Assembly (NCBI GenBank): GCA_015698045.1
Contig: BLAL01000271.1
Coordinates: 1-64,000, forward strand
Source: Rhizophagus clarus
Lineage: Eukaryota; Glomeromycota; Glomeromycetes; Glomerales; Glomeraceae
Reading direction: 5' to 3'
DNA: 64,000 nucleotides
Part shown: piece by piece, positions 10,481 through 22,479 of the stretch
Position numbering within the stretch: the stretch's first letter is position 1
Layout: each line of letters begins with the position of its first letter
Position numbers and translations under genes: made by a program
The notes under the pieces: generated by a model
Seen by the model: only the letters and a program-made list of their open reading frames with translations
Told to the model about the DNA's origin: nothing
Databases searched by the model: none

Positions 10481-12425
10481 TAATCAAGTTGATTGCTCCG
10501 CTTTTTAATCAAAATAGAATCTATTTTGAATATGAAGATACGATATGACCAAATGACCATGATCCACTATCATCACTTATTCTTGTTATATACAGCGAGG
10601 AGAGCTTGACACTGATTTAAAAATACATAGCAATTTTATTGTTTATTGTATTTTCATTTTTATGTTTTCTATCGCATAATAAACTAATATAAATAAAATA
10701 AAAATGTAGTTAATTCAATGTCAAACAAAAATTGATGGAATCTTGGTCCCTGAATATTTTCCGCATATATCCTACAGTCATCTGTTTAGATTACGAAATT
10801 AGCTTCTTTAATATGCAATATGAAATTAAGTTTGATCTCTCCGTTTTTATAAATCAAAAATAGGAATTTTTGAACATGAAGACACGATATGATTAGATAA
10901 CCGTATAACTGCATATAATATAGTTGATTCAATATTGAAATCTTGGACCCTGAATATTTTCCGCATATATCCTATTAGATTACGAAATTAACTTCTGTAA
11001 TAATCCGAAATATGAAATTAAGTTTGATCTCTCCGTTTTTCTAAATCAAAAATAGGAATTTTTGAACATGAAACACGATATGATTAGATTAACCGTATAA
11101 CCGCACATAACATAGTTGATTCAATATTGAAATCTTGGCCCCTGAATATTTTCCGCATATATCCTATTAGATTACGAAATTAACTTCTGTAATGATCCAA
11201 AATATGAAATTAAGTTTGATCTCTCCGTTTTTCTAAATCAAAAATAGGAATTTTTGAACATGACAACACGATAACCGTATAACTGCACATAATATAGTTG
11301 ATATATTGAAATCTTGGCCCCTGAATATTTTCCGCATTTATCCTATTAGATTACGAAATTAACTTCTGTAATGATTCAAAATATGAAATTAAGTTTGATC
11401 TCTCCGTTTTTCTAAATCAAAAATAGGAATTTCTGAACATGACAACACGATAACCGTATAACTGCACATAATATAGTTGATATATTGAAATCTTGGCCCC
11501 TGAATATTTTCCGCATTTATCCTATTAGATTACGAAATTAACTTCTGTAATGATCCAAAATATGAAATTAAGTTTGATCTCTCCGTTTTTCTAAATCAAA
11601 AATAGGAATTTTTGAACATGACAACACGATATGATTAGATAACCGTATAACTGCACATAATATAGTTGATATATTGAAATCTTGGCCCCTGAATATTTTC
11701 CGCATATATCCTATTAGATTACGAAATTAACTTCTGTAATGATTCAAAATATGAAATTAAGTTTGATCTCTCCGTTTTTCTAAATCAAAAATAGGAATTT
11801 TTGAACATGACAACACGATAACCGTATAACTGCACATAATATAGTTGATATATTGAAATCTTGGCCCCTGAATATTTTCCGCATTTATCCTATTAGATTA
11901 CGAAATTAACTTCTGTAATGATTCAAAATATGAAATTAAGTTTGATCTCTCCGTTTTTTAAAGTCAAAAATAGGAATTTTGAATATGAAGACACGATAAC
12001 CGTATAACCGTACATATAGTTGATTCAATATTGAAATCTTGGTCCCTGAATATTTTCCGCATATATCCTATTAGATTACGAAATTAACTTCTGTAATGAT
12101 CCAAAATATGAAATTAAGTTTGATCTCTCCGTTTTTCTAAATCAAAAATAGGAATTTCTGAACATGACAACACGATAACCGTATAACTGCACGTAATATA
12201 GTTGATATATTGAAATCTTGGCCCCTGAATATTTTCCGCATTTATCCTATTAGATTACGAAATTAACTTCTGTAATGATTCAAAATATGAAATTAAGTTT
12301 GATCTCTCCGTTTTTCTAAATCAAAAATAGGAATTTTGAATATGAAGATACGATATGATTAGAAACCGTACATATAGTTGATTCAATATCGAAATTCTAG
12401 ACCCTGAATATTTCTTGTATATAAT
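10480..12425. repeat. 179-bp satellite, about 10 units
   Basis: The landmark TGAATATTTTCCGCAT recurs at 10751, 10951, 11143, 11322, 11501, 11690, 11869, 12047 and 12226, and in decayed form at 12405. Spacing is 200, 192, 179, 179, 189, 179, 178, 179 and 179 bp. Units share TTAGATTACGAAATTAACTT, GATCTCTCCGTTTTTCTAAA and ATAACCGTATAACTGCACA. Longer units keep an ATATGATTAGAT insert. Edge units are more diverged than central ones, as expected from unequal exchange. Confidence 0.95.
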
Positions 12426-12466
12426 ATCCTACAATCATCTTAACAAGTTCATAACGTTAAAAAAAA

Positions 12467-13821
12467 ATGAACAAACGTAACAAACAAACAAAAGGTATAT
12501 CTTGGTTTTTATTTATGTAAGAAGTGTCACGTATTAATATTATCATAATAGTTTCTCGTGATAGAGTTCGTGAAAACGCCCTCCAACAAGAAGAGAGAGA
12601 AATAGAGAGGAGGGAGAGTGAAAGAAGAGAAAAGGAAAGAAGAGAAAATGAATTAGAAAGAGAAGGTAGAGAAAGAGACGAAAGAGAAACGGAAAGAAGA
12701 GAAAATGAATTAGAAAGAGAAGGTAGAGAAAGAGACAAAAGAGAAAAGGAAAGAAGAGAAAAAGAGAGAAGAGAAAGAGATAGGATGGAAAGAGAGAAAG
12801 AAGAAAGAGAAAGAAACGAAGAAAGTGAAAGTGATCAAGATGGTAAACCTTTTTTTATATATTAATTTTACTCTTTTACTGTTTACTGTACAATAAATGA
12901 ATACTGATTTTTTTTTTACTTATAATGTAATATAAGATATTCCTCCTCAATTTGAGGAGATGACCAACCAACTACAAATTTGTAATTGGTTAATCGCTAA
13001 TCCAGAAATATTAAATTTAGCCAACCAAATGCTTACTGCGAAATCGCAAGATATTGGAGTTTCAAAGCCTGCATCTTATGATAATACCAATAACGTAATA
13101 TCATATGGAAAAATTTATGATTGGCTAATAGTGCCATTTCAGATAAGGAAACAATTAATAACGTTATATTATTATATATTAATAGGACAATTATAGGCTT
13201 TTCGACGAAGAATTAAAATGTTTATTTTTAAGAAGTCGACACCCTCCGCGTTCCGCCCTACAACAACTCGTTTATAAAATATTCAACCTTGCATCATTCA
13301 AAAAAGAGGCCGAAAAACTGGTGCAAGATGCCAGTAAAAAGTTCACCGATTACCGCAACAAATTCAACGAAGCAATCATATTGCTTGTAAAAGACATGCA
13401 AGGAACAAATAGGTAATAACTATTTCGTTATTAGTTTAATAATATAACATTATTATTATTCGAGTTTATATTTCTTACTATTCTAGGGAGTTCTCTGACC
13501 ATGAGGTCAATGAATATATCTCAGAGGAAGTAGTCGTTAAGAAAATACTACGACGTCAACTTGCCGTCGTTGATGTAAACGAATTAAAAAAATTAATTCG
13601 TTGGAAAAATTAATAGAATTTACGCGTGAAAGCTTCAAGATCCATTGGAAGTCTAAGGACCTTGAAGCGGTCAAGAAATTAGATCACATCACTAGGGATA
13701 TATATATTCCGTCGCGAAGCGGTCTTGACATCGCTAATAATTTGACGGTACATATTTATTATTTATTCTTCAATTTTTGCTTATAGTTAATATATTCTAA
13801 TTTTCTTATTTTCAGTTATAA
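12467..13821 (+). CDS. Six-exon gene of unknown function with Arg/Glu-rich coiled coil; one-base deletion in exon 5
   Basis: I do not recognise the family. Introns with GT-AG ends and matching phases give exons 12467-12494, 12552-12842, 12937-13094, 13186-13412, 13487-13747 and 13816-13821 (introns 57, 94, 91, 74 and 68 bp). The start is ATG in MNKRNKQTK. The stop is TTA TAA just after the last intron. Exon 2 encodes a highly charged ERRE/EREGRERD repeat, probably a coiled coil or single alpha helix, with a 54-bp duplication. Later exons encode mixed helical sequence (PQFEEMTNQLQICNWL, KKEAEKLVQDASKKF). In exon 5 the frame breaks after DVNELKK and resumes as NSLEKLIEFTRESFKIHW. One extra A in the 7-A run near 13590 would repair it, giving about 323 residues. 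It is either a fresh pseudogene or a homopolymer sequencing error. Confidence 0.7.
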
Positions 13822-14202
13822 ATGAATGTAATCCGATTAATAAACAAGCAATAATATTAATAAATGTTTATCGTACCTAAATAACTACTTTAAGCAATAA
13901 ATTTAAATAAAATTCTTGAGTTTTATTATAACATTATGCATTAAAATTTTTTTTTTAATTTATCGGGCTTTCCATTTCGGACGAACTATCTGAATCGTTT
14001 CATCCAATATAAGCTGATACTCAAAACTCTAATTTGAAAATGAATTTGTGAACCTATGCATTAAACGCGTGCGTTGTGCACTGTATTTTGAATTTATCTC
14101 CCCGTTATAATGTACAAAAAATTATATATAATCAGACTTATTTTCTTCGGTTCTATCATTTATAACCAAATTTCTTATCGTATTATAAAAGTCTAATTAA
14201 CC
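13822..14202. other. Spacer upstream of the transposase
   Basis: No gene is seen. It should include the 5' region of the transposase element, but I cannot identify its terminal inverted repeat. Confidence 0.4.
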
Positions 14203-17200
14203 ATGAGAAAACGATATATTTACAACACTACTGAAGAATCAGAACAACGATATCGAATTCGAAATCGTTTTACTAATAGAACTGCAACGCTTGCACCCTC
14301 ATCAACCACTGCCTTTAGTCACTCTTACCGGACCAACATGCAAATATCACCGCCTTTACCGAAAAATAATGATGACATGGAGGTTCAATATGATCATAAA
14401 GATGATGATATGATTTCACAATATGAATACGATAATGATGATATAATCTCACAATATGCATTCGATAATTTATATAATGAAGAGGAAGAGGAAGAAGAAG
14501 GGACAGAAGAAGGAGGTGAAGAGGAAGAAGAGGAAGAGACAGAAGAAGGAGGAGAAGAGGAAGAAGAGGAAGAGACAGAAGAAGGAGGAGAAGAGGAAGA
14601 GGAAGAAGCAGAAACAGGAGGTGATGATCATCGTCAAATTGTCGATGAAGCACTTGATAAAAATAAAATGCCATCCTATAATGGTGATGGAGAATTCGCT
14701 CCATATTTTGAAAATTTTACGACTGCTTCACTTTTTTGCTGGTTACAAAAGCATAATATCTCTACAAGTGCTTATGAAGATCTTGTTGACGTTCTTCATA
14801 ATTCCAAATTCAATCCAAGCCATGTAGTGAAGAATATTCGAAGATTTCGAGAATGGAGAAAACGTCTTCCTCTTATTCCTATATCAGCAAAACCTATCTC
14901 CATTTTATCAAAAAAAACTCCTTCAATTTCTAAAGAAATAAAGAATGCATACCAATTTTCTATCAGAGACATTATTTGGTATGTCCTTAATAATCCCTCA
15001 ATACTTAGGTGCATGTACTTTGGTCCTGGAATTGATTCTGAAACAAAATCAGAACATTGGCACGGTACATTGTGGGGAGAATCACCACTTTTTGGTGATG
15101 ATCAAATAAAGATATTAGAAGGTATTTATAATCATATTATCAATTCCCTGTATTGTTACCATCATATTAATTATTTTGTTTATAATATGATAGTGATATA
15201 TAAATCTGGTGAGTTTATTTATTATCATTATAATAATGAACGGCAACTTGGCAGGTTGAGGGCAATTTTAAAAAATGCCAATAATGAATATCGGCTGAGA
15301 ATTCAGGAAGTTGTAAGTTATGATAATTTGCCTGAAATTTTTAAAGGGAGAGTTAGGCAAGAACGTTCTATTGCTGGTGAAGTATGGCTGAAGGATGAGG
15401 CATATCAAACGATTGCAATTTCCCAAGTCCTTGAAAAAGCTAATGTAATGATAGTATACCAGCATCAATACGTTCCTGAAACCGCATTACGAATTACCGA
15501 GATAATATATAGATACCAAAGCCGTTGGCATATTCGTGATGTAATATTTTCATATCAACATCCTTCTGACTATATCACATTAAGATTACCACCATCATCT
15601 TTGCCAGTGTATAAGTTGTTTATTGATTTGTATTATGATGATTTTGGTACATATAGAAATGTGTATCATTCATTAGGAGGCATATACTTGCAATTCGGAA
15701 ATATGCCCTCTCATGAAAGAAAATTGCTTAAAAACCATTTTGTTCTTGGATTTGTCCCATTCGGTGGCAATTTTAATGAGTTTATTCAGCCATTTATTTC
15801 TGAAATGAAAGAATTTGAACAAGGAAAATTAATGAAAGTAAATGGCCAAGATGCTTGGGTGATAGCTGGTTTGGGTGTTGTGACCGCTGATTTGCCCCAA
15901 GGAAATGATATGGCTGGGGTATTAAGACACAATGCCATGAAGGGCTGTCGCACTTGTTCGGTATCTTATAATTCATTAACTGATTTTAATCAAGACCTAC
16001 AAAAAATATCGAGATATCATCACGTTACTGACAATCAATTTAAAGAAATATTACGAGAAAACGGTACGTCAGCAAAAAAACATCTCGGTTCACAATATGG
16101 TCTGAGGCCGCAGCCTAGCATCTTGGATAACTTAAAGAGGGATAGACATTTACAGACTCCGCAGGATGTCTATCATGCAACCGCGGGAAAAATTGGACGC
16201 CTTCTCAAGTTGACATGTGAATTATTTTCACGGGAAGGTGAAGATGATTTTATAGAAGTTTGGAAAGAATTCGAAAAACCAAAAAAATGGTCTCGTCTAC
16301 CAAATCCGATTAGTCACCATGCCAGCTTTATGATGTCGGATTATTTCCAACTTGCAATGATAATGCCATTTATATTATACCGTTTTTTGAAGGTAACATT
16401 TAAATAGTATTCTTACTATTATACTTCAGCGCGAATTAATTACGGTTTCAAACTTTTGGCATTACGTCTGTAAAAATCTGCCGTAATAATTTCGGCATAG
16501 CCATTTTTTTTGACGTAATACGTAATGTTGAAATAATTTCAATGATCAAATTTGATTGGATCTCAATCGTTACTAAATTTTTTTTTTTATTTTATTTTAT
16601 TTTTCGGTTTTTTAAATTTTTTTATCGGTTTTTATAACCAAAATTTTATTATCTTTTTTTCGGTTTTTATAAACAAAATTTATTAGTTTATTTTATTTTA
16701 TTTCTTTTCCAGTTCTTAGCCGAATTATATATTATATATATATACAGTATATATTCGGTTTTAAAACAAAATTTTTTTAAAAAAACTTTTTAAAAGGCGA
16801 ATAATTTTATTAAGACTAAGGAAGAATGGAATTGGAATAAGAACGCCACTTTTGGAATTAGAGTCTCACGAATAAGGTGAGGAACGGGTATGAGGAACGG
16901 GCTTTTTAGGAACTCTAGTGAACTTTGCTAATATTCTTTTATCTTTTTTATTTTGTATCTACCTGGACGCTTTGGATAGTGGATTTTGGATGGTTATGTT
17001 AATTTGGATTCGGCTTTGCTGCTGAAATTTTCATCATTCTAAAATTTAATTCGCGCTGAAGTATAACAATTATGATATCTTTATTAATTTGCTGGTTTAC
17101 TAAATCTTTTTAAAGCCATCAAGTTTAAAGGAAAGCGAAGCAGCAACAATTAAGAAAAATACTGGGGTGGCCCGAATTGATCTTGTACCAAAGAGTGTTA

Positions 17201-18379
17201 TTTCATGCTGGGTACATGTTGCTAAGACAATGAAAGCTGTTTTCAGTAGTGAATTCACAACAGGAAGTTATCAAAGCCTGCAAAAATGTCTTCAAGATGA
17301 GTTAATAATACTTCCAAAGGTATATAATACTATTTTGGAAAAGTAATATCCTTAAATATCCTAACAATATTTTTTTTAACAGGTTTTTGCAGATTTTATT
17401 AATCTGCCAAATTTACATATAAATATGCACCTTTCAATGCATGCTCAAACCTTTGGAACTCTTAATAATACTCAAGTCGGAATTAAGGAAATGGTTCACC
17501 GCATTTTCAAAGGAATTGTGCCAAATACAAATCATAAAGATATAGATTTGGACTTAATAAAACGATATAATACTCTCTTTGCAATTCGGCATTTATCCGA
17601 TGGTGGAATTGATCCAAGATTTACAAGACCTTGTGCCAGTTTTACAAGTTTAGGTTATTTATTGTCAGACTGGTACCTTACCGAAGACAAATCCTCAAAT
17701 GAAGAGCAAATTTCTAATGATGATGATGGTGATGTTTTAAAGGAATTTTGTTTCAATTTTCTTATATGCATTTGTAGTAGTATTAACTTTTTTAAAAAAT
17801 TTAGTTACATCACCAGTAGAATTTATTTCCAATATATCTTTAAAAAGAGGAATGTCCAAGAAAAATCGGGATAATCTTCTCCAAAATATATTAAATTTCA
17901 AAAGCGAATTGTCAGAATCATACAAAGATATGAGATTAGGCGGCGCTGCACTCATATACAGTAATTCAATAAGCTGGTATGAATTTGCATCATATACAAT
18001 TGAAGAGGAAAATGGTACCTTTGCAAAAGTGACCTTACACCTTAATGATTTTATTATGATTAATGATGAAGATTTTAACGAATCTTACGCTATCATCAGA
18101 GGAATCTTCAAACATAAAGGTAATAATGAGAAGTATTATGCCTTCATAGTCATAGATTGGTTTGAAGATAATAATCGGGAACATCCAGTATTGGAATGCC
18201 CTCTCTACTACCTTCGAACCATAGAAAGTCAAAGATGGAGGAGCATTTTTCCGATCAGTGCAATTGATAGTGTAAATAAAGTACATTTTATTCATAATTG
18301 CAATCCGGGATGTCAAGATCATTACAATAGTACAAATAAGAGTTGGATCAAAAATAATTATTATTTTAAAGCAATATAA
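14203..18379 (+). CDS. CMC/Plavaka-like (Tnp2-type) DNA transposase, four exons
   Basis: This is a large DDE transposase that would excise and insert its own element. Exons are 14203-16392, 17116-17319, 17383-17728 and 17805-18379. All junctions are GT-AG with matching phase, giving 1104 residues without a stop. Residues about 90-145 are an acidic EETEEGGEEEE repeat. The catalytic region holds LFIDLYYDDFGTYR (D475-D480) and SLGGIYLQFGNMPSHERKLL, then HFVLGFVPFGG and VTADLPQGND (D563). H576 and C582xxC585 (HNAMKGCRTC) follow, the Cys/His insert typical of the CACTA/Mirage/Chapaev group. The C-terminal part has FGTLNNTQVGIKEMVHR and a BAH-like end with HFIHNC...WIKNNYYF. Calling it Plavaka-like rests on recalled family resemblance. 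The first intron is 723 bp because a MITE lies in it. The other introns are 63 and 76 bp. The terminal repeats of the element were not located. Confidence 0.8.
16420..17065. mobile_element. MITE inserted in intron 1 of the transposase gene
   Basis: Perfect 20-bp inverted ends lie at 16420-16439 (TATACTTCAGCGCGAATTAA) and 17046-17065. If the outer TA is the duplicated target, the element is Tc1/mariner-like. The interior has repeats of TTTTCGGTTTTTATAA and no open frame. Without it the host intron would be about 77 bp, matching its neighbours, so insertion into an existing intron is the simplest reading. Confidence 0.85.
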
Positions 18380-20230
18380 TTAATTTTTGTTTATTTTGTA
18401 CAATTTCGTTCGTGGTAGTATTTATTCAATATCATAGTTACTATGTGTTTTATATTTTTAAACAAAACGTTATTTTTTTTTTTATCTACTGATAGTATCA
18501 ATATAATTATTGCTAACGATTCAGTTAGTATAAATAACAATTATAATTTTTTTTTTTCATTTTTGCAATATTCGCAGTACAAAAAGAAAAATATGGTTGA
18601 TCGATATTGTGATGACATCGAAGCGATGTTTTAATGATATTTGAGACGATACTTAATTACAATTAGTTTTTTTTTAATAAAAACGTATGATTTGAACTTT
18701 CTAATCCTAAAGTAAAATAAAACCCATCTCTTTCCACATTTGCCACATTAGGGAGAACAAGAAGACGAGACCTGCTTATCTAAATATCTGTCGAAACGAC
18801 CGCGAATCCGTGAAGAAGAAATTAAACCATCATGTGTCACCATCCTGATTGTCCAATCAAGACTGTTATTGTAGCATATAATAGATAAACAAGTTCCGCA
18901 AAAAATAAAAATTTCTCTTCCGTAGTTTACAATCATAAAGACGCGTTTTCTTTGATTTACTATTTCTTTTTTGTCTTCAGGAAACTTGTTTCATATTTGT
19001 ATATTATTCTCTCTAGTCTTTACATTTCTGTCTGAATTTATTACCCATCTCGAGGCAATTCAAATAAGAAACAAATTACATAAGCTCTGACACGTCCTAA
19101 GACACGTCGAGTGGTACGTGCAGAAAGGGCCCAAAAGAACTTTGTTTCTAGGTTATTTAGAAGTGCATGGCTACAACCAAAAAAGAAAACTATCTCCATT
19201 TCATCAATGAAGAACGTAAGTGATTGTTTATGTCAGATTCGAATTTTTTTTTTTATATATATTTTGCTTATTACGAATTTCGGCAATAACACAACTAAAG
19301 GTTTGTTATATTCAGGTAAGTCTTAATTTATTCGGGTCACAGTAATCATATTTTTTGCGTTTTGTTTTTGCAAACTTGTCAGAGATTGTTACAGGGTGTA
19401 GCTTCTGATGTTTATTGTGAATTAAATTAGGTTTTCTGTTGTCATTATTAATCATGACTTTGTTATACCAAGGCACTGACTAGACTTGAAGCATAACTTG
19501 ATTTTATTAAACAATTCTTTATCTATTACACAGAGAAACGTTGAAAAAAATATAACTACGGTGAAAACTTGGATACCGCACGGACCCTAGCCTGGCTAAA
19601 ATCCTTCTACACGAAAGTATAGATTAAAGTGACCAAGGATCTTTATATAATATGATTATCAGTCATGGTAAGGTCTCGACGGTCAAATCAAGTTTGTGCA
19701 TATGGTCATTGATGAGTGTTTTAAAACATGTGATTAGTACGTAATTTCTGACCAATTCTTTGCGAAAAAGGCGAAAAAGAAATTGTGATAACGCCACGTA
19801 AAATAAGAAAAATATTTGGTCCAGATAGGCAATGAGGTATGTCAAACGCTAATGTATTATGATTAATTGCTACATTGCTTTGTATATGGTATTTCTATGA
19901 TGTCAATGGCAAAAATAATACTATATTTAGTTCCACGTGAGTAAGACGAGAAACGGTCATTGGAGTCAAAAATGTGGGTACGGTACGTCATTGAAAGATG
20001 ATGAATGATTGTTTCTAATGCCGATGTGATATAGCCGATGTGATAGGTAAAATTCCAGGATCATTAATTAGCAAGCTAAAACATTGCGACGATAATTAAC
20101 ATCATTTTCCAAATATTCCGTTTGGTAGGGCTTTCTTGATTTCTTTGCAGTATACTACTGCAATATCAGATACATTATAGAAGTTTACTATCGATGGTTC
20201 CTAAAGTTGTCCTTTCGATTTATTAGCATC
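18380..20230. other. Intergenic, one possible exon
   Basis: Mostly non-coding. At about 19108-19216 an open stretch (RAERAQKNFVSRLF...ISSMKN) ends at a consensus-like donor, AAC|GTAAGT. It may be an exon of an unidentified or decayed gene, but I find no start codon or partner exon. Nothing else is supported. Confidence 0.3.
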
Positions 20231-20250
20231 TACCATATATTTTATTCTTC

Positions 20251-20383
20251 ATAATACTTTGTACTTCTTAATATTTTATTTTTCATAATATTTTATTTTT
20301 CATAATATTTTATTTTTCATAATATTTTATTTTTCATAATATTTTATTCTTTGTAATATTTATTTTTCATAATAACATTTATT
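20251..20383. repeat. 17-bp tandem repeat
   Basis: About five near-perfect copies of CATAATATTTTATTTTT, with decayed units on both sides. Confidence 0.85.
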
Positions 20384-20399
20384 CTATAGCAAAAAGTAT

Positions 20400-21480
20400 T
20401 AATTAAACCGTATTACTATCGATTCGTCAACACAATACAATTTTTATATTGAAAACAAGATATTGGTACAATATAGTTTCGACATTTAATAGATATTTTA
20501 ATTTGAAAATAATATCCTTGCGATGTTGTCTCAGTGTTTGCACAATATAATTTTGATATCGAGCAGACGTTTAATACTTAAAAACTATATTCTTGAGATA
20601 TTAATTTGATATTGGTACAATGTAGTTTCGACATTGAGTAGATATATTAAATTTGAAATAATTTTTCTGCGATGTTGTCTCAATGTTCGCACAATATAGG
20701 TTTGGTGTCGAACAGATATTTTAATATTTGAAACAATATTCCTGAGGTGTTGATTTGATGTTGGTATGATGTAGTTACGACGTTGAGTAGATATTTTAAA
20801 AATTAAATAACATTTCTGCGATGTTATTTCAATGTTTGCACAATATAGTTTTGATGTCAAGCAGATATCTTAATATTCTTGAGGTGTTGATTTGATGTTG
20901 GTATGATGTAGTTACGACGTTGGGTATCTATTTTAAAAATTATATAACATTTCTGCGATGTTATTTCAATGTTTGCACAATATAGTTTTGATGTCGAGCA
21001 GATATCTTAATATTCTTGAGGTGTTGATTTGATGTTGGTATGATGTAGTTACGACGTTGGGTATCTATTTTAAAATTTAAATAACATTTCTGTGATGTTG
21101 TCTCAATGTTTGGACAATATAGTTTTGATGTCGAGCAAATGTCTTAATATTTGGACAATATTTTTGAGATGTTAATTTGATGTCGGTATGATGTCGTTAC
21201 GATGTTGGGCAGGTATTTTAAAATTTAAATAAAATTTCTGCGATGTTCTCGTAACGTTTGAACAATATAGTTTTGATGTCGAGCAAATGCCTTAATATTT
21301 GAACACTATTCTTGAGGTGTTAATTTGATGTCGATTTGACATTGGGTAGGTATTTAAAATTTGAAACAATAGTTTTGAGATGTCGATTTGATGTTAGTAC
21401 AATATAGTTTTGATATCAAACTAATATTTTTTAAACTTTTAATGATATCACTATGATGCCATTAATATATTGAATCGTGT
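20400..21480. repeat. Degenerate tandem array, unit about 135-150 bp
   Basis: TTTGATRTTGGTAYRATGTAGTT recurs near 20608, 20754, 20890, 21027 and 21177, alternating with GCGATGTTNTCTCAATGTTTG-CACAATATAG. Each full unit seems built from two related halves that share ACAATATAGTTTTGAT. Two central units (about 20870-21010) are almost identical. There is no coding. It borders the broken side of the pogo transposase. Confidence 0.75.
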
Positions 21481-21483
21481 GTC

Positions 21484-21537
21484 GATTTGATGTTGATTCG
21501 ATGCCGTCACAAATCAACATCGAATCAACATCAAATC
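21484..21537. repeat. Perfect 20-bp inverted repeat
   Basis: GATTTGATGTTGATTCGATG at 21484-21503 is matched exactly by its reverse complement at 21518-21537, with a 14-nt spacer. It could form a cruciform. It lies between the tandem array and the transposase fragment. Confidence 0.9.
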
Positions 21538-21661
21538 AGCATATTTAAGTTCAAACTTAACTATGTCGATTCGATTTTCAATTACGATATCGTGAATATC
21601 TCGAATCGATATCGAATCGATGTCGCCTTAGAACCCCAAGTTTCTGTAAAGAACAGTACAT

Positions 21662-22412
21662 ATTCGTACTACTGGGAATGATAAAAATCATTTTACCGTA
21701 GTTTTAACTTGTTCAGCAGGTATTAAATTTTATTTTTTTATATATATTTATTCAAATTTAATAAATTTATTATAATTACTTATTAGATAGCATGAAATAT
21801 CCACCAATTTGTATTTTCAAGGGTAAACAACTTCCTCGAGGTGAAGTTATTCCAAAAGGTGTTATTTGCTGGTTCCAAGATAATGGATGGATGACCTCAG
21901 TTTTAATGAAAAATTATATAGATTTTTTGTTTAGGATTCGGATGTCAGAAAATTTATCAAAAGAATCTGCCATGATAGTTTATGATTCTTTTCGTGGTCA
22001 TTTGGAGGAAAGTGTTAAAATTAAATTTAAGCAACATAATTTTCATTTAGCTGTTATCCCTGCGGGATTAACTAGTGTATGTCAACCATTGGATGTATCA
22101 ATAAACAAACCTTTTAAAGATAATTTACGAAAAGAATGGCATGAATGGATGAGTAGAGGTGGTTCAGGTGTAACTGCGGCAGGTAACTTAAAAAGAGCAA
22201 AAATTAGCGATGTATGCGGATGGGTCAAAAGATCTTGGGATGCTGTTTCAGATCAAATAATTTTCAATTCATTTAAAAAGTGTTCTATCTCAAATTTGTT
22301 AAATGGATCAGAGGATGATATGGTCTATGAAGAAATTGATAAATTGATTGCAGAGTATGAAAAAGAAAATTTAGAAGAGTTTGATGATGACATTGAAATT
22401 GTTAGCAATTAA
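21662..22412 (+). pseudogene. 5'-truncated pogo/Tigger-type transposase (DDE_1)
   Basis: The retained part starts RTTGNDKNHFTVVLTCSA, crosses a 67-bp intron (21720-21786, phase 1) and continues for 207 residues to a stop at 22412. Family motifs are WFQDNGWM, VYDSFRGH (second catalytic Asp), AVIPAGLTSVCQPLDVSINKPFK (third acidic residue) and a conserved C-terminal helical part. The CENP-B/HTH DNA-binding half and the first catalytic Asp are missing. Upstream the frame meets stops and then the tandem array. The kept part is unbroken, so truncation is either recent or the 5' half was replaced. Confidence 0.8.
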
Positions 22413-22479
22413 ATAGTAATTTGATTTAAATAATTCAAATAAAAAATTTCCTATATAAAGTTCTTTTTCATGTATTCTT

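Noticed and set aside
14315-14827. Overlapping Leu-rich and Lys-rich frames
   Set aside because: They mirror the acidic GAA/GAG repeat of the transposase N-terminus.
17852-18379. Separate small gene MSKKNRDNLL...
   Set aside because: A 76-bp intron (17729-17804) joins it in phase to the transposase, and its C-terminal motif belongs with that family.
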